Source: Parietaria judaica (Eukaryota > Streptophyta > Magnoliopsida > Rosales > Urticaceae). Taken from it: a DNA stretch of 64,000 nucleotides. Numbering within the stretch: position 1 is the stretch's first letter; the number at the start of each line of letters is the position of its first letter. Positions 47,101 to 58,901 of this stretch are shown piece after piece. The stretch lies in the NCBI GenBank assembly GCA_954871525.1, contig OX940861.1:34981201-35045200 (forward strand), in the 5' to 3' direction. The notes below the pieces were generated by a model. The model saw only the letters and a list, made by a program, of their open reading frames with translations, was not told the DNA's origin and searched no databases. A program made the translations under genes and the position numbers.

Positions 47101-49533
47101 CTCTATCCAAAATGCAAGATGTTAAAAACCCACAAACAAAAGGCTCAAGCTTGTCTGCACAAGCTTGAATTACAGAAATAGCTAACTGTGACGAAGCAGA
47201 TGGAGCTTCCTGCAAGAGAGGAAAAAATACAAAACATAAGCAGTAATACGAATAAAATGTAGACCCTACATACTCATATTTTGAGTTAAAGATCACGTGT
47301 TCTGAATTTTCTCACTAACACATTAAATGCATATGATTTTCTAATATTGTACTTCTCAAATTCAGAGTACATTCGAATGCAAAAACTAATTTCACAGCAA
47401 GCTACTCACTGGAAAAGCTATCATGAGAATCAAATTTGCATCTAGAAAGATCGTAAGAACAGGTTTTATTGCTACAAAACAAAACAAAACAAATAAAGTT
47501 GCAATACTCAACTTCCCTCATTTAAACAGCAAATGCAAGAAAAAAACAAAAACAAAAAACACAAAAAAAAACGGAACTAAGCATCTAAAAGCGAACAATA
47601 GCACTAACCTTTTCCTCCTTTATAAGATTTCTCAAAACGACATCCAAAAGCTGCTGTGACGCTTCCTCATTAAGGATATCGCTCATTATAGATGACATGT
47701 CATTTAGCAAACTCCGCTGGTGATGTACTCTAATAAGAAATGCATAATTATTTTTAGATTATTCAAATTCACAAAAAACTAAAATTAATGGGTGCAAATA
47801 TAAAATCTATATAAGTGATAATTTACAGCAAGTTATAAAGGTCTACCCTCTGAGGAAATATTAAATAAAATTTCACTTCTACCAGACTCTTATCTTTTTA
47901 TACCAATGTTTTTGGAACTTCTCTTAAGGGAACAACTCGAAATATGAGTTCCTTAATTGAGTGATAAAAGGTAAATCTGATGTCGTCAGAAGGCACAATA
48001 ATACTGAAGTTGAAGTGGACAAGAAGCAAAAATACGGACACTTATTGACGGCAAACGATAAATTAACTTAAACGTCGTAACTTGTAAGAAAAGATAATAT
48101 CATAAAGAGCGAGCAGGCGAAAAGATGATGACCTTACAACTGAGAAGAAGATGTTAAACATTTCAAGAACTAGATCATTGCAGTCAATATCCAGCAGTAT
48201 AACACAGCATTTGCATCTTGCAACAATCTCCAAAATCTTAACCCTCCTTGAAAAGAATGGACTTCCAGTATCAGCTAGCTCCGCAAACATGCCGAGGAAA
48301 AGTTTAAAAACATCCTGAAACAGAGAATTGAGCACCTCGTACTGATCAGTGATGACCCGGCACCACTGCCCAACAATATGCATTTCCACACATGTGGAAG
48401 CATACCAATCTCAAATAGAAAGAGTTTAACTGAATCAGAATAAAATACCCTGAGATCTTTATCCTCGAAAGGTGGTTCCGGAGCCAAGATCCGGAAAATC
48501 TCACTCACACAGATGGCCACTAAAAGCCTAATATCCTTATCTTTGTGCTGAAGCAGGCCATTGACAATCATTCTCTTCAGTGGATTTATTGCACCTTCAG
48601 TCAATTTGGCAGCTTCCAATTTGTTGGTAGCTCTCGATGAAGAAGGCTGCTCCAACTGTGATAAGACACTTACAGCTTGCTGGAAAAATAAATAAACATG
48701 TAAAATACACCAAAAATGACTATGACACTGAAGTGACAAGTAGCTACTGATAGAGCATTTCATACAATTTCACAAAAACCCAGTAATTTAGGACATGTTA
48801 AGAAATCGCTAAAAGCTTCAACTAAATCCCACGTCATAGCTTACGCTCGGGAGTTGTTATAGCAATTTTCGGTTCCTACCCAGAGGGATTTGAGCTTTAA
48901 AGTTACCATATAGTATTAGATTTTAAGGATTATCTACAACTTACCATATACCAAAACACTAAAAATCTAAATAGAATATACTAAACCAGCAACAACGTCA
49001 AAAATGTCAAGAATCAACCAAAAGTAAAGCATAAAAGAAAGAATGTCTGACAACCCTTGATATATGCTATTCAGCAATGGAGCTCTTCCCAGAGTCTGAA
49101 ACTATACCCCTCTTTGTTCGGGATTCTTGACTTGTACTCGGCTATATTCAGATGTTTATACATAACTATAAATGTGTGCTTAGGTAAATATATATATGTA
49201 TATGTATATGTCGTCAGCTCAAGCACAGTGACATTGGCTGAGTATCGCAGACAAATTGCAGATACCTAGACATCAAATTCAAGAAACGCCTACCATTTAC
49301 GAACCAACGACAAAGAGAAAAATCAAAACGCGGATTCACAGCGAGATTCTCAGGTTAAAAAAACGAATTACAAAATGGCAGATGCGATCGTGCAGATACG
49401 AGCGAGGACGGAGGAATCTGGAACTTACTCGGAGCGATTTGACGAGGCAGTCTTTGTTAGGACGAGTTTGGCGAGCGAGCTGAGTTCCGATCTCGGAAAT
49501 GAGCCGCAGAGGCGAGCCATCGTCGCCGGCCAT
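32811..49533 (-). CDS. PDS5: Sister chromatid cohesion protein PDS5 (HEAT-repeat), complete
   Basis: Binds the cohesin ring in the nucleus and controls its release and stability (family knowledge). 31 exons on minus: 49429-49533, 48449-48679, 48133-48314, 47609-47729, 46988-47209, 46402-46618, 46065-46210, 45835-45992, 45423-45572, 45238-45286, 44333-44521, 43633-43812, 43084-43223, 42357-42483, 41440-41580, 40083-40151, 39632-39768, 39008-39125, 38627-38761, 38350-38552, 37427-37574, 37230-37343, 36495-36590, 35666-36052, 35505-35572, 35371-35422, 34483-34623, 33785-33831, 33330-33406, 32930-33003, 32811-32840. Phases close at 4254 bp, 1417 aa. HEAT motifs include [35 protein letters not shown] and [16 protein letters not shown]. 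The tail is basic and serine-rich ([10 protein letters not shown]; ends RRTRSRK). It resembles the Arabidopsis PDS5 member At1g77600 in length and order. No Tudor domain seen. The exon at 34483-34623 has a poor, purine-rich acceptor, so its 5' edge is uncertain. Confidence 0.93.
34852..35314. mobile_element. hAT MITE in a PDS5 intron
   Basis: 463 bp with exact 8-bp duplication ATAATATC (34844-34851, 35315-35322). Ends CAATGTTTAGAA and, inverted, CAGTGTTGTGAA fit the hAT terminus CAGTGTTG. Subterminal words GCCTTGAGGCG recur in both orientations. No coding frame. Confidence 0.88.
36134..36227. repeat. 47-bp tandem duplication in a PDS5 intron
   Basis: Two nearly perfect units starting ATATATTGTAGAAATAG at 36134 and 36181. 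Confidence 0.85.
38045..38123. repeat. Compound (GT)n(TA)n(GA)n microsatellite
   Basis: In a PDS5 intron; same three-part layout as 9703-9768. Confidence 0.95.
38801..38936. repeat. 69-bp tandem duplication in a PDS5 intron
   Basis: AATGTATAAAAAAGATGAA recurs at 38802 and 38871, each followed by ACGC(A/G)CGGTGCAGTTG. Only a few bases differ. Confidence 0.9.
40465..40929 (+). mobile_element. Solo LTR in a PDS5 intron
   Basis: 465 bp starting TGATATGGACCC and ending CACATAACA, flanked by CATGC at 40460-40464 and 40930-40934. It contains TATAAGTATAGG near 40660 and AATAAAT just after. The last 130 bp are GC-rich. No internal region. Confidence 0.82.
41004..41164 (-). mobile_element. SINE-like insertion in a PDS5 intron
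   Basis: Flanked by a 14-bp direct repeat ACCTAAATACCCTT (40990-41003, 41165-41178). On minus it starts near GGAGTTGGTCTAGTGG, which fits a Pol III A box (GGTCTAGTGG), and runs into an A-rich 3' part. The B box is weak (GGTTCTTGCAC). Confidence 0.7.
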
Positions 49534-49641
49534 GGGAGAGAAACGGAGCCAAACCCTAGCTCTTCGGTGAAAGACTGAGAGGGAAGCTTTCGCGGGTTAT
49601 GGAGTTTCTCTTTTTTGGCTCCAACACGTTGAAGAAGCAGT

Positions 49642-49692
<51 letters not shown>

Positions 49693-50514
49693 GGTTTGTG
49701 TAAAATGGATTTGGTGGTTTTCTTACCTGGTTTTGGTTTTTGAGCGAGCAGCCTCTCCCGCCCTCGGAGCGCGTGCTTTGGTCAGTCGGGAACCCGACCC
49801 GGCCCAATCCATAAACGGGCCGTATGCTTGCCTTGATTACTACATTTATTTTCTTCAGATATTTACAATTACAATCAAATATGATTTAGCATCTATATTG
49901 TTTGACTGTGTAAGTATCAATTAAGTGAATAATCCAGTTTAGTATCTATATTCGAACATGGATTAACATCTTCTAATCCTAAATCATATTTGATTATCAA
50001 TATCAATTAGTGGAAACCCAATTTAGATGTTAAATCAAATTTGACGGTATATATCAATTAAGAAGAAGGTCTAATTTAACATATAGATTTAAACATGATT
50101 TATATCATGTTTTGATTGTAAAAATAAATCAAGTAGAAAATCTAGTTTTTAAAAAAGAAGAATGGAAATAACAAGCCCGCGGAGAGTTAAGAGTGCACTT
50201 GCGGAAATAACTGTATGCTTTAAAGAAAGTTGAAAATTATGTACATAGTTCTCGGTTTCGAAACGTTACTAAGATAGAAATTAAGAAAGAAAAAAAATCA
50301 AAATCGTAAACAGGGAGGTCCCGACTGAGAGAATCTGAAATTCCCGATTTTGTTTGTTTTAATATTGTCGTTTCTCTTGATCATTCATGTCGTTTTGGTC
50401 CTGTGGTTCCGCCTCTGCCTTCTCGGCTTCTCTTCTTCTACTTCAGCTCATACGGTGATACTCTTAGATTCAAGGTTCGTGGGTACTGTCGATTTGTTCG
50501 GGAGAAGATCAACA
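49534..50514. promoter_or_regulatory. Divergent promoter region of PDS5 and the 111-aa protein gene
   Basis: 981 bp between two divergent start codons. It contains an (AT)n tract at 49645-49690 in or near the PDS5 leader and a pyrimidine-rich leader for the plus gene at about 50350-50510. No other gene; an upstream in-frame ATG at 50350 belongs to the leader. Confidence 0.5.
49645..49690. repeat. (AT)n microsatellite upstream of PDS5
   Basis: About 23 AT units, roughly 110 bp upstream of the PDS5 ATG. Confidence 0.95.
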
Positions 50515-51817
50515 ATGGCGTCGGTGAACAAGATCGCTGAGACCATATCGCGCGTGGCGAACAGCAACACCACGCTCAACTTCGCGCTGGCGGCGGCGTT
50601 CGCGGCGCTGGCGGCGAGGTCGTACATCCAGGAGGGCGAGATCAAAGCCCTCGAGGCCGAGAAATCCTCGCTCCTCGCCTCCAACAAGCAGATCAAGACC
50701 GCCATATGGTCGTGGAAGCAAGACCTCTTCTACGACTCCGACGCCGCTCTCGTCCCCGCCGACCGCCTCAAGGCCATCTACGGCGACGCGCTACAAGGTT
50801 CTACTTCTTCCTCCTTAGCGCTTTCCTCTTCGTGAATGGCTCGTTTGTATCTTCTTCGATTCGATGAATTGTTTGTTGCTTGAGTGAGTGAATTCGATTG
50901 CTGCGAATGTTAAGATTGCATCAACGAGAGTTGTATTCCTAAGAAAGCTTGTAGTTTGTTACGTTAAGGTCATCAATGGCGAAGCGCTTGAATGTTCGAT
51001 TTAGTTCTCCTTAGAGCTTCCCTGTTAGCGGGAGCGGCTTGTTTGTCTCGTTGATTTGATGAACTGTCCGTTGCTTGAGGAGTGTGTGAAGGAGCTCCGT
51101 GACAGTAGTGAATTGTGAAGGTTGCATTGAACTAAAAGTGGCTTGATTTATCAATTACCGGTCCGGTGTTACTGATAGTAGCGTTGTACGTCGAGTGAGT
51201 GAAAAGTCGGGCGTTGTGAGATATGATACATAGGGTTAACGGTACAAACGCTAGTTTTAAGTTTTAACCGTAAGGAAAAGCTTAGAGTATTGTTTTGGAG
51301 GTTGACTCAAGCTTACGAAGGCCTGACTGAGTTTAGTGAATTTTGACTAAAGCTCTACGCCCGTCATAAGTACGAGATTAGAGTTTTGTTTGGAAGGTTG
51401 AAAAGGGCTTGATTGAGGTCATTGCAAGTAGTGAATTGTGACTTGATGTATACACATTAGAGCCTAGTTATCACCAGTGTTGCTGATAGCGTGACCGCAT
51501 GGCTATGTGGAGTGATTGATAGCTCGGGGTGGTGAGATGTGATAGAGTGTTAATGGCTAAGTTAGAGATTAGAGTTTTCGGGTCTTACACTTTGGTTCGG
51601 TGGTGAATACCGTTGGCCTCGTGTCTATTTTGGTTAAGTTGCAGTCATCCTATGATCCAGATCTGTTATTCGTAAATTGTTGAGATGTATATTGTTAATG
51701 TTATCGTATTCGTTCTCACCGAATGCCCTAATTCGGGTAATTTTGTCTTCTTCTTTTTTTTCAGGAGAGGTTCCAAGTGAAGATGAAAATGCTTCCCGTT
51801 CCAAATTTGTTGTATGA
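50515..51817 (+). CDS. Small plant protein with one membrane segment, 111 aa
   Basis: Two exons, 50515-50797 and 51765-51817, joined by a GT-AG intron in phase 1, 336 bp in total. The first exon is GC-rich. The start chosen is MASVNKIAETISRV because the frame upstream (from 50350) looks like leader. Residues about 22-40 (NFALAAAFAALAARSYI) can form one transmembrane helix. Residues about 44-66 (EIKALEAEKSSLLASNKQI) look like a short coiled coil. The tail is acidic and ends FVV. The architecture recalls small conserved plant proteins without known function; I cannot name it. Confidence 0.75.
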
Positions 51818-52566
51818 TTTTACAGAGTTAGAATTAGATATCAATGAAGGAGGAACTGAAATTCCAGATTCCGGATTTTTAAAAATATATGAATTTCGAT
51901 TTTGTTTTCTTAAATTACCTACCTAAAGTTGGTACAGGCATACTAGAGAAATTTGGTAAGCATTAGTCCAACTTCCAAATTTGAACAGGCGTTGACCTGG
52001 TCTATAAATAAAGAATAATAACGTCAAAAGTACTTGAGTTGTAGTCGAGGCAACAAATAAGTTCGCTACATATTTCTATAAGAATAATAACCTCAATAAT
52101 TTTCCTCCATGATTGATGGTGAGAGTTATGTACTTTTATCTCGGAAAATTCATTATTCCTATTAAAAGAAAAAGCATGATATATTGTAATACTATATCTC
52201 TCTGGTATTTGTGCAAGTTCGAAGATTGCAGAAGCCAAACCAATCTCTTGCATCTGTAGACATCATGAGAAATGAGACATTAATCGAAGAATAGTCTATA
52301 TTTGTCATTTGAGAAATGAGAAGTAAAGACTAAAGAAAATGGAGATTCATTTGGAGTCCATATATCTAGATGTTTGGAAATTCTGTTTTGTCTTTGAACA
52401 ATACATGTGTAGGATATAAATGTTTAACGTGCTTCCCATGAGAATTATTGTTACATTATTTGAATGTGGCCTTCAATCCTCTTGCTTTTATATACATTTT
52501 ATGTTTGTTTTTCTTGTAATAAAAAACAATAACATATACTTCGAAAGTGTATTATATATGTGTATA

Positions 52567-52602
<36 letters not shown>

Positions 52603-52874
52603 TAAGATCAACTCTTAAACTTTTAAAAACTAAGAATAGCAATTTATAGAATATGCTTTTTTTACATATTATTTTCGTATAGCAAGTATATAAAAGTATA
52701 GTTCAATTCAACGCTGAGAAGCGTAGAATCGCGGTGAGGAAAAAAAATGGCAATGATGAAAAAAGTCCTCGAAATTTTCTGCCAATATATGAAGAAAAAA
52801 AAATCATATTTTTAATTAAAGATTTATTAAAAATCAGAATAATGAATTTTACTTCTGTCAAAACACATTTAGGC
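51818..52874. other. 3' flank of the small gene; no further gene seen
   Basis: AT-rich. Holds an (AT)n run at 52569-52600. Short frames (52002-52253, 52420-52605) have no signature. Confidence 0.5.
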
Positions 52875-52882
52875 CCAGTTTG

Positions 52883-53528
52883 GCAGGGGTGTGCAAAAAA
52901 AACTCAACCCAACAATTTAACTCAACCCAACTGAACGCAATCCCAATCTAACCCAACCCAATTAACCCAATAATTATCGGGTTGGGTTCAACCTGAATAA
53001 ATAGTCGGGTTCTGGTTGGGCTGGATGCATTGAGTTGGGCCGGCCCAATTGACCCAATCAATTTTTTTTTAATAATTAATTACTGATTTTTAAATATATT
53101 TATGTATTTTAAATAAGTAAAAGCACACAAGTAAAAAATAAAATACATCTAGAGTTTCATCTTTATATTTAGTTATTATTTAATGTCTATGACTACGTTT
53201 ATAGTTTATGTTTACGACTATGTTCCCTACTTCTGTTATTGAATGTTTAAGACTATAATAACGTTTAGTTTTTGAATTGGATGTTTAAAAACATTATATT
53301 AAACTTATGTTTATTGATTGAAGGTTTAAATTTCAGTGTTATTCGGTAATTTTTTATTTTTTTATTTTAGTTCAGTCCAATAACCCAACCCAGGGTTTTT
53401 CGGGTTGGATTGGATTGGGCCTTCAACAAATTTGGGTCGGATTGGGTTGCTTTTCCAAAACCCAATAAAATCGGGTCGGGTTTAGCTTTTACCTCGGGTT
53501 GACCTAATCCAACCCATGCACACCCCTA
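52883..53528. mobile_element. hAT MITE rich in CCCAA repeats
   Basis: 646 bp with ends CAGGGGTGTGCA and, inverted, TAGGGGTGTGCA, the common plant hAT terminus. Flanks CAGTTTGG (52875-52882) and TAGTTTGG (53529-53536) match at 7 of 8 positions. Both arms contain many CAACCCAA / GGGTTGGG words in inverted arrangement; the centre is AT-rich and non-coding. Confidence 0.85.
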
Positions 53529-53536
53529 TAGTTTGG

Positions 53537-54336
53537 CATTGTTGTGTTGTTATAGAAATCACTTTTTAAAAGTAATGTAAGAAAAAGTGCTACTTGGTCA
53601 AGTAATTTAGTGTTTGGTTAGGTAATTTATTAAAAATCACTTCTTACAAATAATTTAAAAATACATTATTTAAAAATACATCGAAACCATATCCTCCAAC
53701 CTATCATTGGATTCGTCTCGTCGCAAGCTTCAATGCGTATTTTTATAAGTCAATCGGAGTTATAAAATTAAAGTTACGGAATTTTAAAATTTAATATAAC
53801 AAAAAATAAAATTATTTAAATAAAGATAATAAAAAATAAAATGAGAAAGACACGTAGAACTTGCAAAATAGCTTTCTCCAAAAACATCAATGGAGTGCTT
53901 TTCATTTAGAAGCAATACCAAACTGGCCCTTAGAAGGTGTGTATTTGCAATTTATAAAAAATAAAAAAGGGGTATATATTTGCAAAATAAAATATAAGAG
54001 GTATATAAAAACAAATTTCCTTTTACTTATATATCTTTCACACCCCTCTGTGTGTGTATATATATATATATGTGTATAATTGATTGTTTAATTGTCATTA
54101 TTCTAACTCATGCTGAAAAATAATAATAAACTATGAGAAATGACAAAATAAGAACCAATAAGCTCATAATTGAAGAAAAGAACAAGCGTTGTTCCTCATT
54201 GGGATTATAGTGATTAGTGAATAAGGCAAGAGTTACACGCCACAACGACAATTTAGTGGGATCGATAATTTCCAAGTTTTCATAATCTAATCCTTGACAT
54301 AGTCTTTGACACTACAACTATAAATTATTGTGTATA
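53537..54336. other. Intergenic AT-rich DNA
   Basis: No gene, RNA or clear mobile element identified. A short GT/AT microsatellite is at 54050-54073. Confidence 0.5.
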
Positions 54337-55288
54337 GGGGCGGAGCCAGGATTTCTACAAGAGGGGGCGAAAAAATTAAGCCAGAATTTTTAGAATATAA
54401 TATGATATTAAAAGTGTTAGGGTATTTTCAGACCTAGAAAATTTAAGGCCTAAATCAAAGAGCGTACCCGAAAATAGAACCCAAAATGATTAAAATCCCA
54501 AAAAGTATGAACGCCCTAAATGATTAAAATCCCAAAAAGTATCAATGCTCAGTGCATATCCGGGCACCACCTGAAAACCGTGCATAAAAATTTAAACAAA
54601 AAATTAATTTAAAAAAAAAATCAGTTGATATCATTTAAACAAAGTCAAAGTCAATTGTCCAGCAACAAAATAGCGTGAGTTATGTGGTTGAGTTGAAGTA
54701 CTATGAGTTCCTATTTCCTAGGTGGTCAAAAGTTCGACTCCTAGCAAACTTTTTTTTATTTTCAATATTATTAATAGTTCCTATTATTACTTTTCCTCTT
54801 TTTATGTAAATTGTTAATAACAAACCTTAAGATTGAAATAAGAAATTGATGTTTTTAATTTGTAAGCTATATCACATTTTTTAATATAAAAAATTATTGT
54901 TATTTATGTGCTTGAAAATAAAAACTTATTCTTTTATTTAGTAAAAAGAATTATTATTTTTTTGGAAAAAGTTTATTTTTTATATTTTGTGTTATACAAT
55001 AAAGAAAAAAATAATTAATATATTTCATAGTAATAGTTGTAATATTATTATGATCATTTCCTATTAAATTTCATCTACATTGTTAATAATAAACGTTAAA
55101 ATCAGTATAAGAACTCAATTTTTTTTAATTTTGAAGTTGTATTATATTTTAGTACGAATTATATTTTTTAGTATCGAAGATTGTTGTTATTTATGTACTT
55201 GAAAAATAATACTATCAAATATTTACTTTAAAAAATCGTTAAAAAATTACATTAGACACCTCCTGAACTAAAATTATGGCTCCGCCAC
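54337..55288. mobile_element. Candidate element with GGCGGAGCCA inverted ends
   Basis: GGGGCGGAGCCA at 54337-54348 and its inverted partner TGGCTCCGCCAC at 55277-55288. The inside is AT-rich and non-coding. A tRNA-like pair of boxes (TGGTTGAGTTG 54685-54695, AGTTCGACTCC 54731-54741) suggests an embedded SINE. No certain target duplication. Confidence 0.4.
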
Positions 55289-55840
55289 TGCTTGAAATGA
55301 GCACTTTAGAAATGAGCACTCTTGAAATGGGCACCCTAGAAACGAGCACCCTTGAAATGAGCGCCTTAGAAATGAGCACCCTTGAAATGGGCTCCTTGGA
55401 AATGAGCGCGCTTACTTTTTCACAACTTAATTGCCCAGGGGCCTAATAAAGTTATTTTCAATTGCTTAGAGGCCCCTGAACCCTTCTATAAATAGAAGCT
55501 TCAAACTCAGAAAAAGGGATCCGATCCCATTTGAACTTAATACTATACACATTCACTCAAACGCTCTCAATAGCGATAAAATCTCTCAACGCTCACATTG
55601 AACTACGTGATGACCTGATCTCATTAAAATGGGTACGTAGGCAGCCTCATTACAAGTGACGAGGTCCGGCATCTTGTATTATCAAATCTCTTCTTTTTTA
55701 TGTCATTAAGCATATCATCGAAGGCGATGAATCATATTTTAAGCTCGATTTAACCATCAAGGGGACATTGGGCCCGACCCAAAATCAAGACATGGGCCGC
55801 TTTACTGTTGATCCATTTTTCGGCATTAACAAAAAGTATT
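55289..55840 (+). mobile_element. Probable LTR fragment with a minisatellite
   Basis: 55289-55410 has about eight ~15-bp units of the type GAAATGAGCACCCTT. Next come a TATA box (TATAAATA, 55487-55494) and a stretch with GGTACGTAGGCAGCCTC, a phrase common in plant LTRs. Ends and target duplication are not determined. Confidence 0.45.
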
Positions 55841-55989
55841 TTTTATAATGAATTTTATGAATCGATAAAATATTTAGTAATACAAATATACAAATATTAT
55901 TACATAATATATATTAAAAGAATCTTTATATAAAGAGATTAGTATTAATATAGATATCATAAATATATATAAAAAAATTGAGGTTGATG

Positions 55990-56060
55990 GGAATTAAACC
56001 TTAATCTCCTAAGATGAGAGAGTTAAAATTGATCTTAAATATCCACTACACCATAGTATC
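55990..56060 (-). mobile_element. tRNA-derived SINE-like fragment
   Basis: On minus, A-box-like TGGTGTAGTGG (56043-56053) and B-box-like GGTTTAATTCC (55990-56000) at tRNA-like spacing. Too diverged for a tRNA gene. Confidence 0.45.
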
Positions 56061-56190
56061 AATGTTGTCTACTTCTGATATATTTATTTATATTGATAAA
56101 ACTATATTGTTTTTTATTAAAAATAATGCGTTTGAATTAAGTGGGGGCGGCCGTCCCCGCTCGGGCCTTCATAGATCCGCCCCTTATATG

Positions 56191-57107
56191 AAACCAAATT
56201 GAGAGTTAACCATAGTTTTCAAGTGCGGTAAATGTAAGGAAAGCTTATAGTATAATAATTAATAATATTGAACAAGCAAAACTTAAAGCGGGTTGTATTA
56301 AATCAACACTGGAGTCACCATTGCCACTTTAAGTGGCAGCACGTTGCCCTCTTTAATATTATAGGCACAAAAAAGGGACCATGATTATTTTTTAGAAGCA
56401 AATTTTGATCATTTTCAGAAGAAGAAGAAAAAAATGATGCCTCGTAATTAATAAGAAATAGAATTTACCGTAGGGAAAGAAAGTACTGTCTTCATATATT
56501 TATTTGCATGTTTGTTTATGGTAAAAAAGACGATACTAAAAAACTATCCGAGGAATTAATTATTAGAGAACTCGATCTCTCTTTCGCTCTTATATTTAAG
56601 CTAAATGAATGATTTGCGTGTTAGTATTGTTGTGGTTGTGGGTCACTCATGCATGATTCTCATCTTTCGGATTTTACAGACGTACTACCGTTCGAATTCT
56701 TCTCATAAGATCAAGGTCGGTTTTCATTGCAACTTGTTAAAACATTGTTCCAGTCAGCTACTCAAAACGGTTACTATGTTTTATTTTGTGCCTCTTTTTA
56801 TTAATTGCTACACATCTTGGATGCAACTTTTTTTTTTTTTTTCCTGATATTTTTCGTGCTAATCCTTTTCTAAACTTTAGCTCCAATTTAGGCTCCTCCT
56901 TTCAACTTGTCTAGCTGAAAATGTGGGCATCGGTTCTATAAATCCGCAATGAACGTGGATTAGAGTAATGTGACATTTACATAATATTGGACTTTATGGC
57001 ACCTTTTGTTGAGAATTTGGTGCCATTTGCAGCAACAAGGTTTTGTTGGAAATCACCCATTTGACCTCTAAATATACGAAAGCCATTTTCATTTTTATTT
57101 CCTTTTT

Positions 57108-57145
<38 letters not shown>
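56191..57145. other. Intergenic DNA
   Basis: No gene seen. Ends in an (TTA)n run at 57117-57145. Confidence 0.5.
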
Positions 57146-57160
57146 GCACTATATTACTAA

Positions 57161-58640
57161 GCAAGGTTCAAAATTTCGGGAAAGTCGTTCGACATTCGCA
57201 CCGATTGTCGTTTTTCGTGGGCTACCGAAACGAAAGCCTTCTCGTTTCGCTGTCGTTTTCCCTTTTGCCGAGACTTTCGCAACGACATTCGCATTTCATG
57301 TCGTCTGTCGTTTTTTGCCTGCAAAACGACGAAACGTGATGCGAAATTCGACAAAGGTAGGGTTTGACCAATTTTTCCCCATTTCCCACTCCTTTCGCCG
57401 CGAGTTTCCTTTCCTCTCGAATTTCCACCCGATTTCCCTCTGCTCCTTCCCATTTCTTCCCTTTTTTCGGTCGAAGGAAGAGGTAAGGTGAAGGAAAACC
57501 GAGCTTGGTTGTGTATTTTTTTTACCAAATTTCATTTTTGTTGTTCATGAGTTCTAGGGTTCCGATTTTTGCAATTTTTTTTGGTTCTGGGCTTGATTTT
57601 AGAGTAATTACTTGTAGATATCTTGATTAATATGATGTTAACTTCTATATTTACATAATTTAGTATGTGTATTGGGATTTTGTGTTGTTGAAAATAGATT
57701 TAGCTATGTGTTGTTGAATTTTGTATGAATTATTGTTCTTGATGATCATGTGAAATGCTAATTTGATTATAATTATACATTTTAAATTTTAATTGTTCAA
57801 TTTGGTATTATGTTAGATTGGTTCCTAAGCTTGTTGTTCAATTCATTTTGGTTTGTAAGCTTTTTGAACCTTTAATTAGTCAATTTATTGTTGATTCATT
57901 TTATTTGGTTGGTTAATTTGTTAATTAACTAAGTTTACAGATTGATTAAATGGAATTGGTTATTCGAATTTTGAATATAATTGCAATCTTGATTCTTGAT
58001 TTAGGTGACATATGGCTCCCGTCGATCCCGCCAGGGAGCATTGTACTCCAGTTGGCGCTGGGTTCCAATGTAATTATTGTGGACATGTCATAAAAGGTGG
58101 GGGCATCACGCGGATGAAGCACCACATCGCGGGGAACGATCCGCGAAAAAACACTAGACCGTGCCCAAGTGCACCGCCGGAGGCGAGAGACGCTTGTCGG
58201 GGCATTCTCGGGAAGTTTTGAGAGAAAAAAGACCATGAAAACAAGATGGAAGAGATTGTCAGGCGCCAGCTACGCAACAACCTTGCAGGGGTCCCGTCCG
58301 AGGTGTACGAGAGATATCAAGAGATACGAGATGAAGTAGATTCTGACGACGAGGTCATGGAGACTGAGGTTATGCGCATAAAAAAGAAAGCTAGACGACA
58401 AGCGGCGGCAGATCGATACCTCTTGGAGCAATGCCCGCACATCGCAGGCAGTGTGGCAGGTGACTCCTCATCCTCACAACCGACCTCTTCGCCGGTGATT
58501 CCGTCTCCGTACTCACACTTGAAGAAGGATAAGTCGAAACAGAAGTGCTACCTAACCCTCGAGCTTTGTATGGTAAGTGGTGCAACTGCAATTTGATCTC
58601 TAATTTTTATTTTTTAAATATTTAAATTTTTTATGTAATA
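57161..58640 (+). mobile_element. 5' part of a hAT-like transposon with BED zinc finger, truncated
   Basis: From about 57161 (AAGGTTCAAAATTTCGGG) to 57350 there are many TCGTTT / CGAAACG / ACGAC words in both orientations, typical of hAT subterminal regions. A leader follows with donor GAG|GTAAGG (57482) and acceptor TTTAG (58004), then the coding start at 58012. No right end is found; after 58640 the signal stops. Confidence 0.55.
58012..58571 (+). pseudogene. BED-type zinc finger transposase N-terminus
   Basis: Starts MAPVDPAREHCTPVG. The BED finger is C-x2-C...H-x4-H (FQCNYCGHVIKGG, then MKHHIAG), as in plant DUF659/hAT transposases. A TGA at 58219-58221 stops the frame after 69 codons; the same frame reopens with VRRQLRNN, an acidic/basic linker and SSQPTSSPV. 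A donor (ATG|GTAAGT) ends the exon at 58571 and no next exon is present. The frame runs on to 58596 only because the intron is open. Confidence 0.75.
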
Positions 58641-58901
58641 CTTCTTAAATTTTCAAAAAGTGCGTGCCGAAAAAGTAACTTATAAAAGTCTATTGACTTT
58701 ACTGACGGTAATTTTACCAATTTTTTTTATATATCACGAGACTTTATTTTCAATGGTTTTTTAGATAATTAAAATTATGATGGATCCAGAATAAACTCAT
58801 AGTCTGATCTCGTTCTATAATAGATAAGAATAAGTTCGAGTAACGTGTTGTCATTTTGTAGCCCTGTGCGCACAAGCTAACATTTTTTTTATATATATTC
58901 T

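Noticed and set aside
52900..53520. Interstitial telomere
   Set aside because: The repeat is CCCAA, not CCCTAAA, and is bounded by hAT ends with flanking duplication.
57157..57535. Open frames of 68-123 aa on both strands
   Set aside because: Low-complexity readings of subterminal repeats and a pyrimidine-rich leader.
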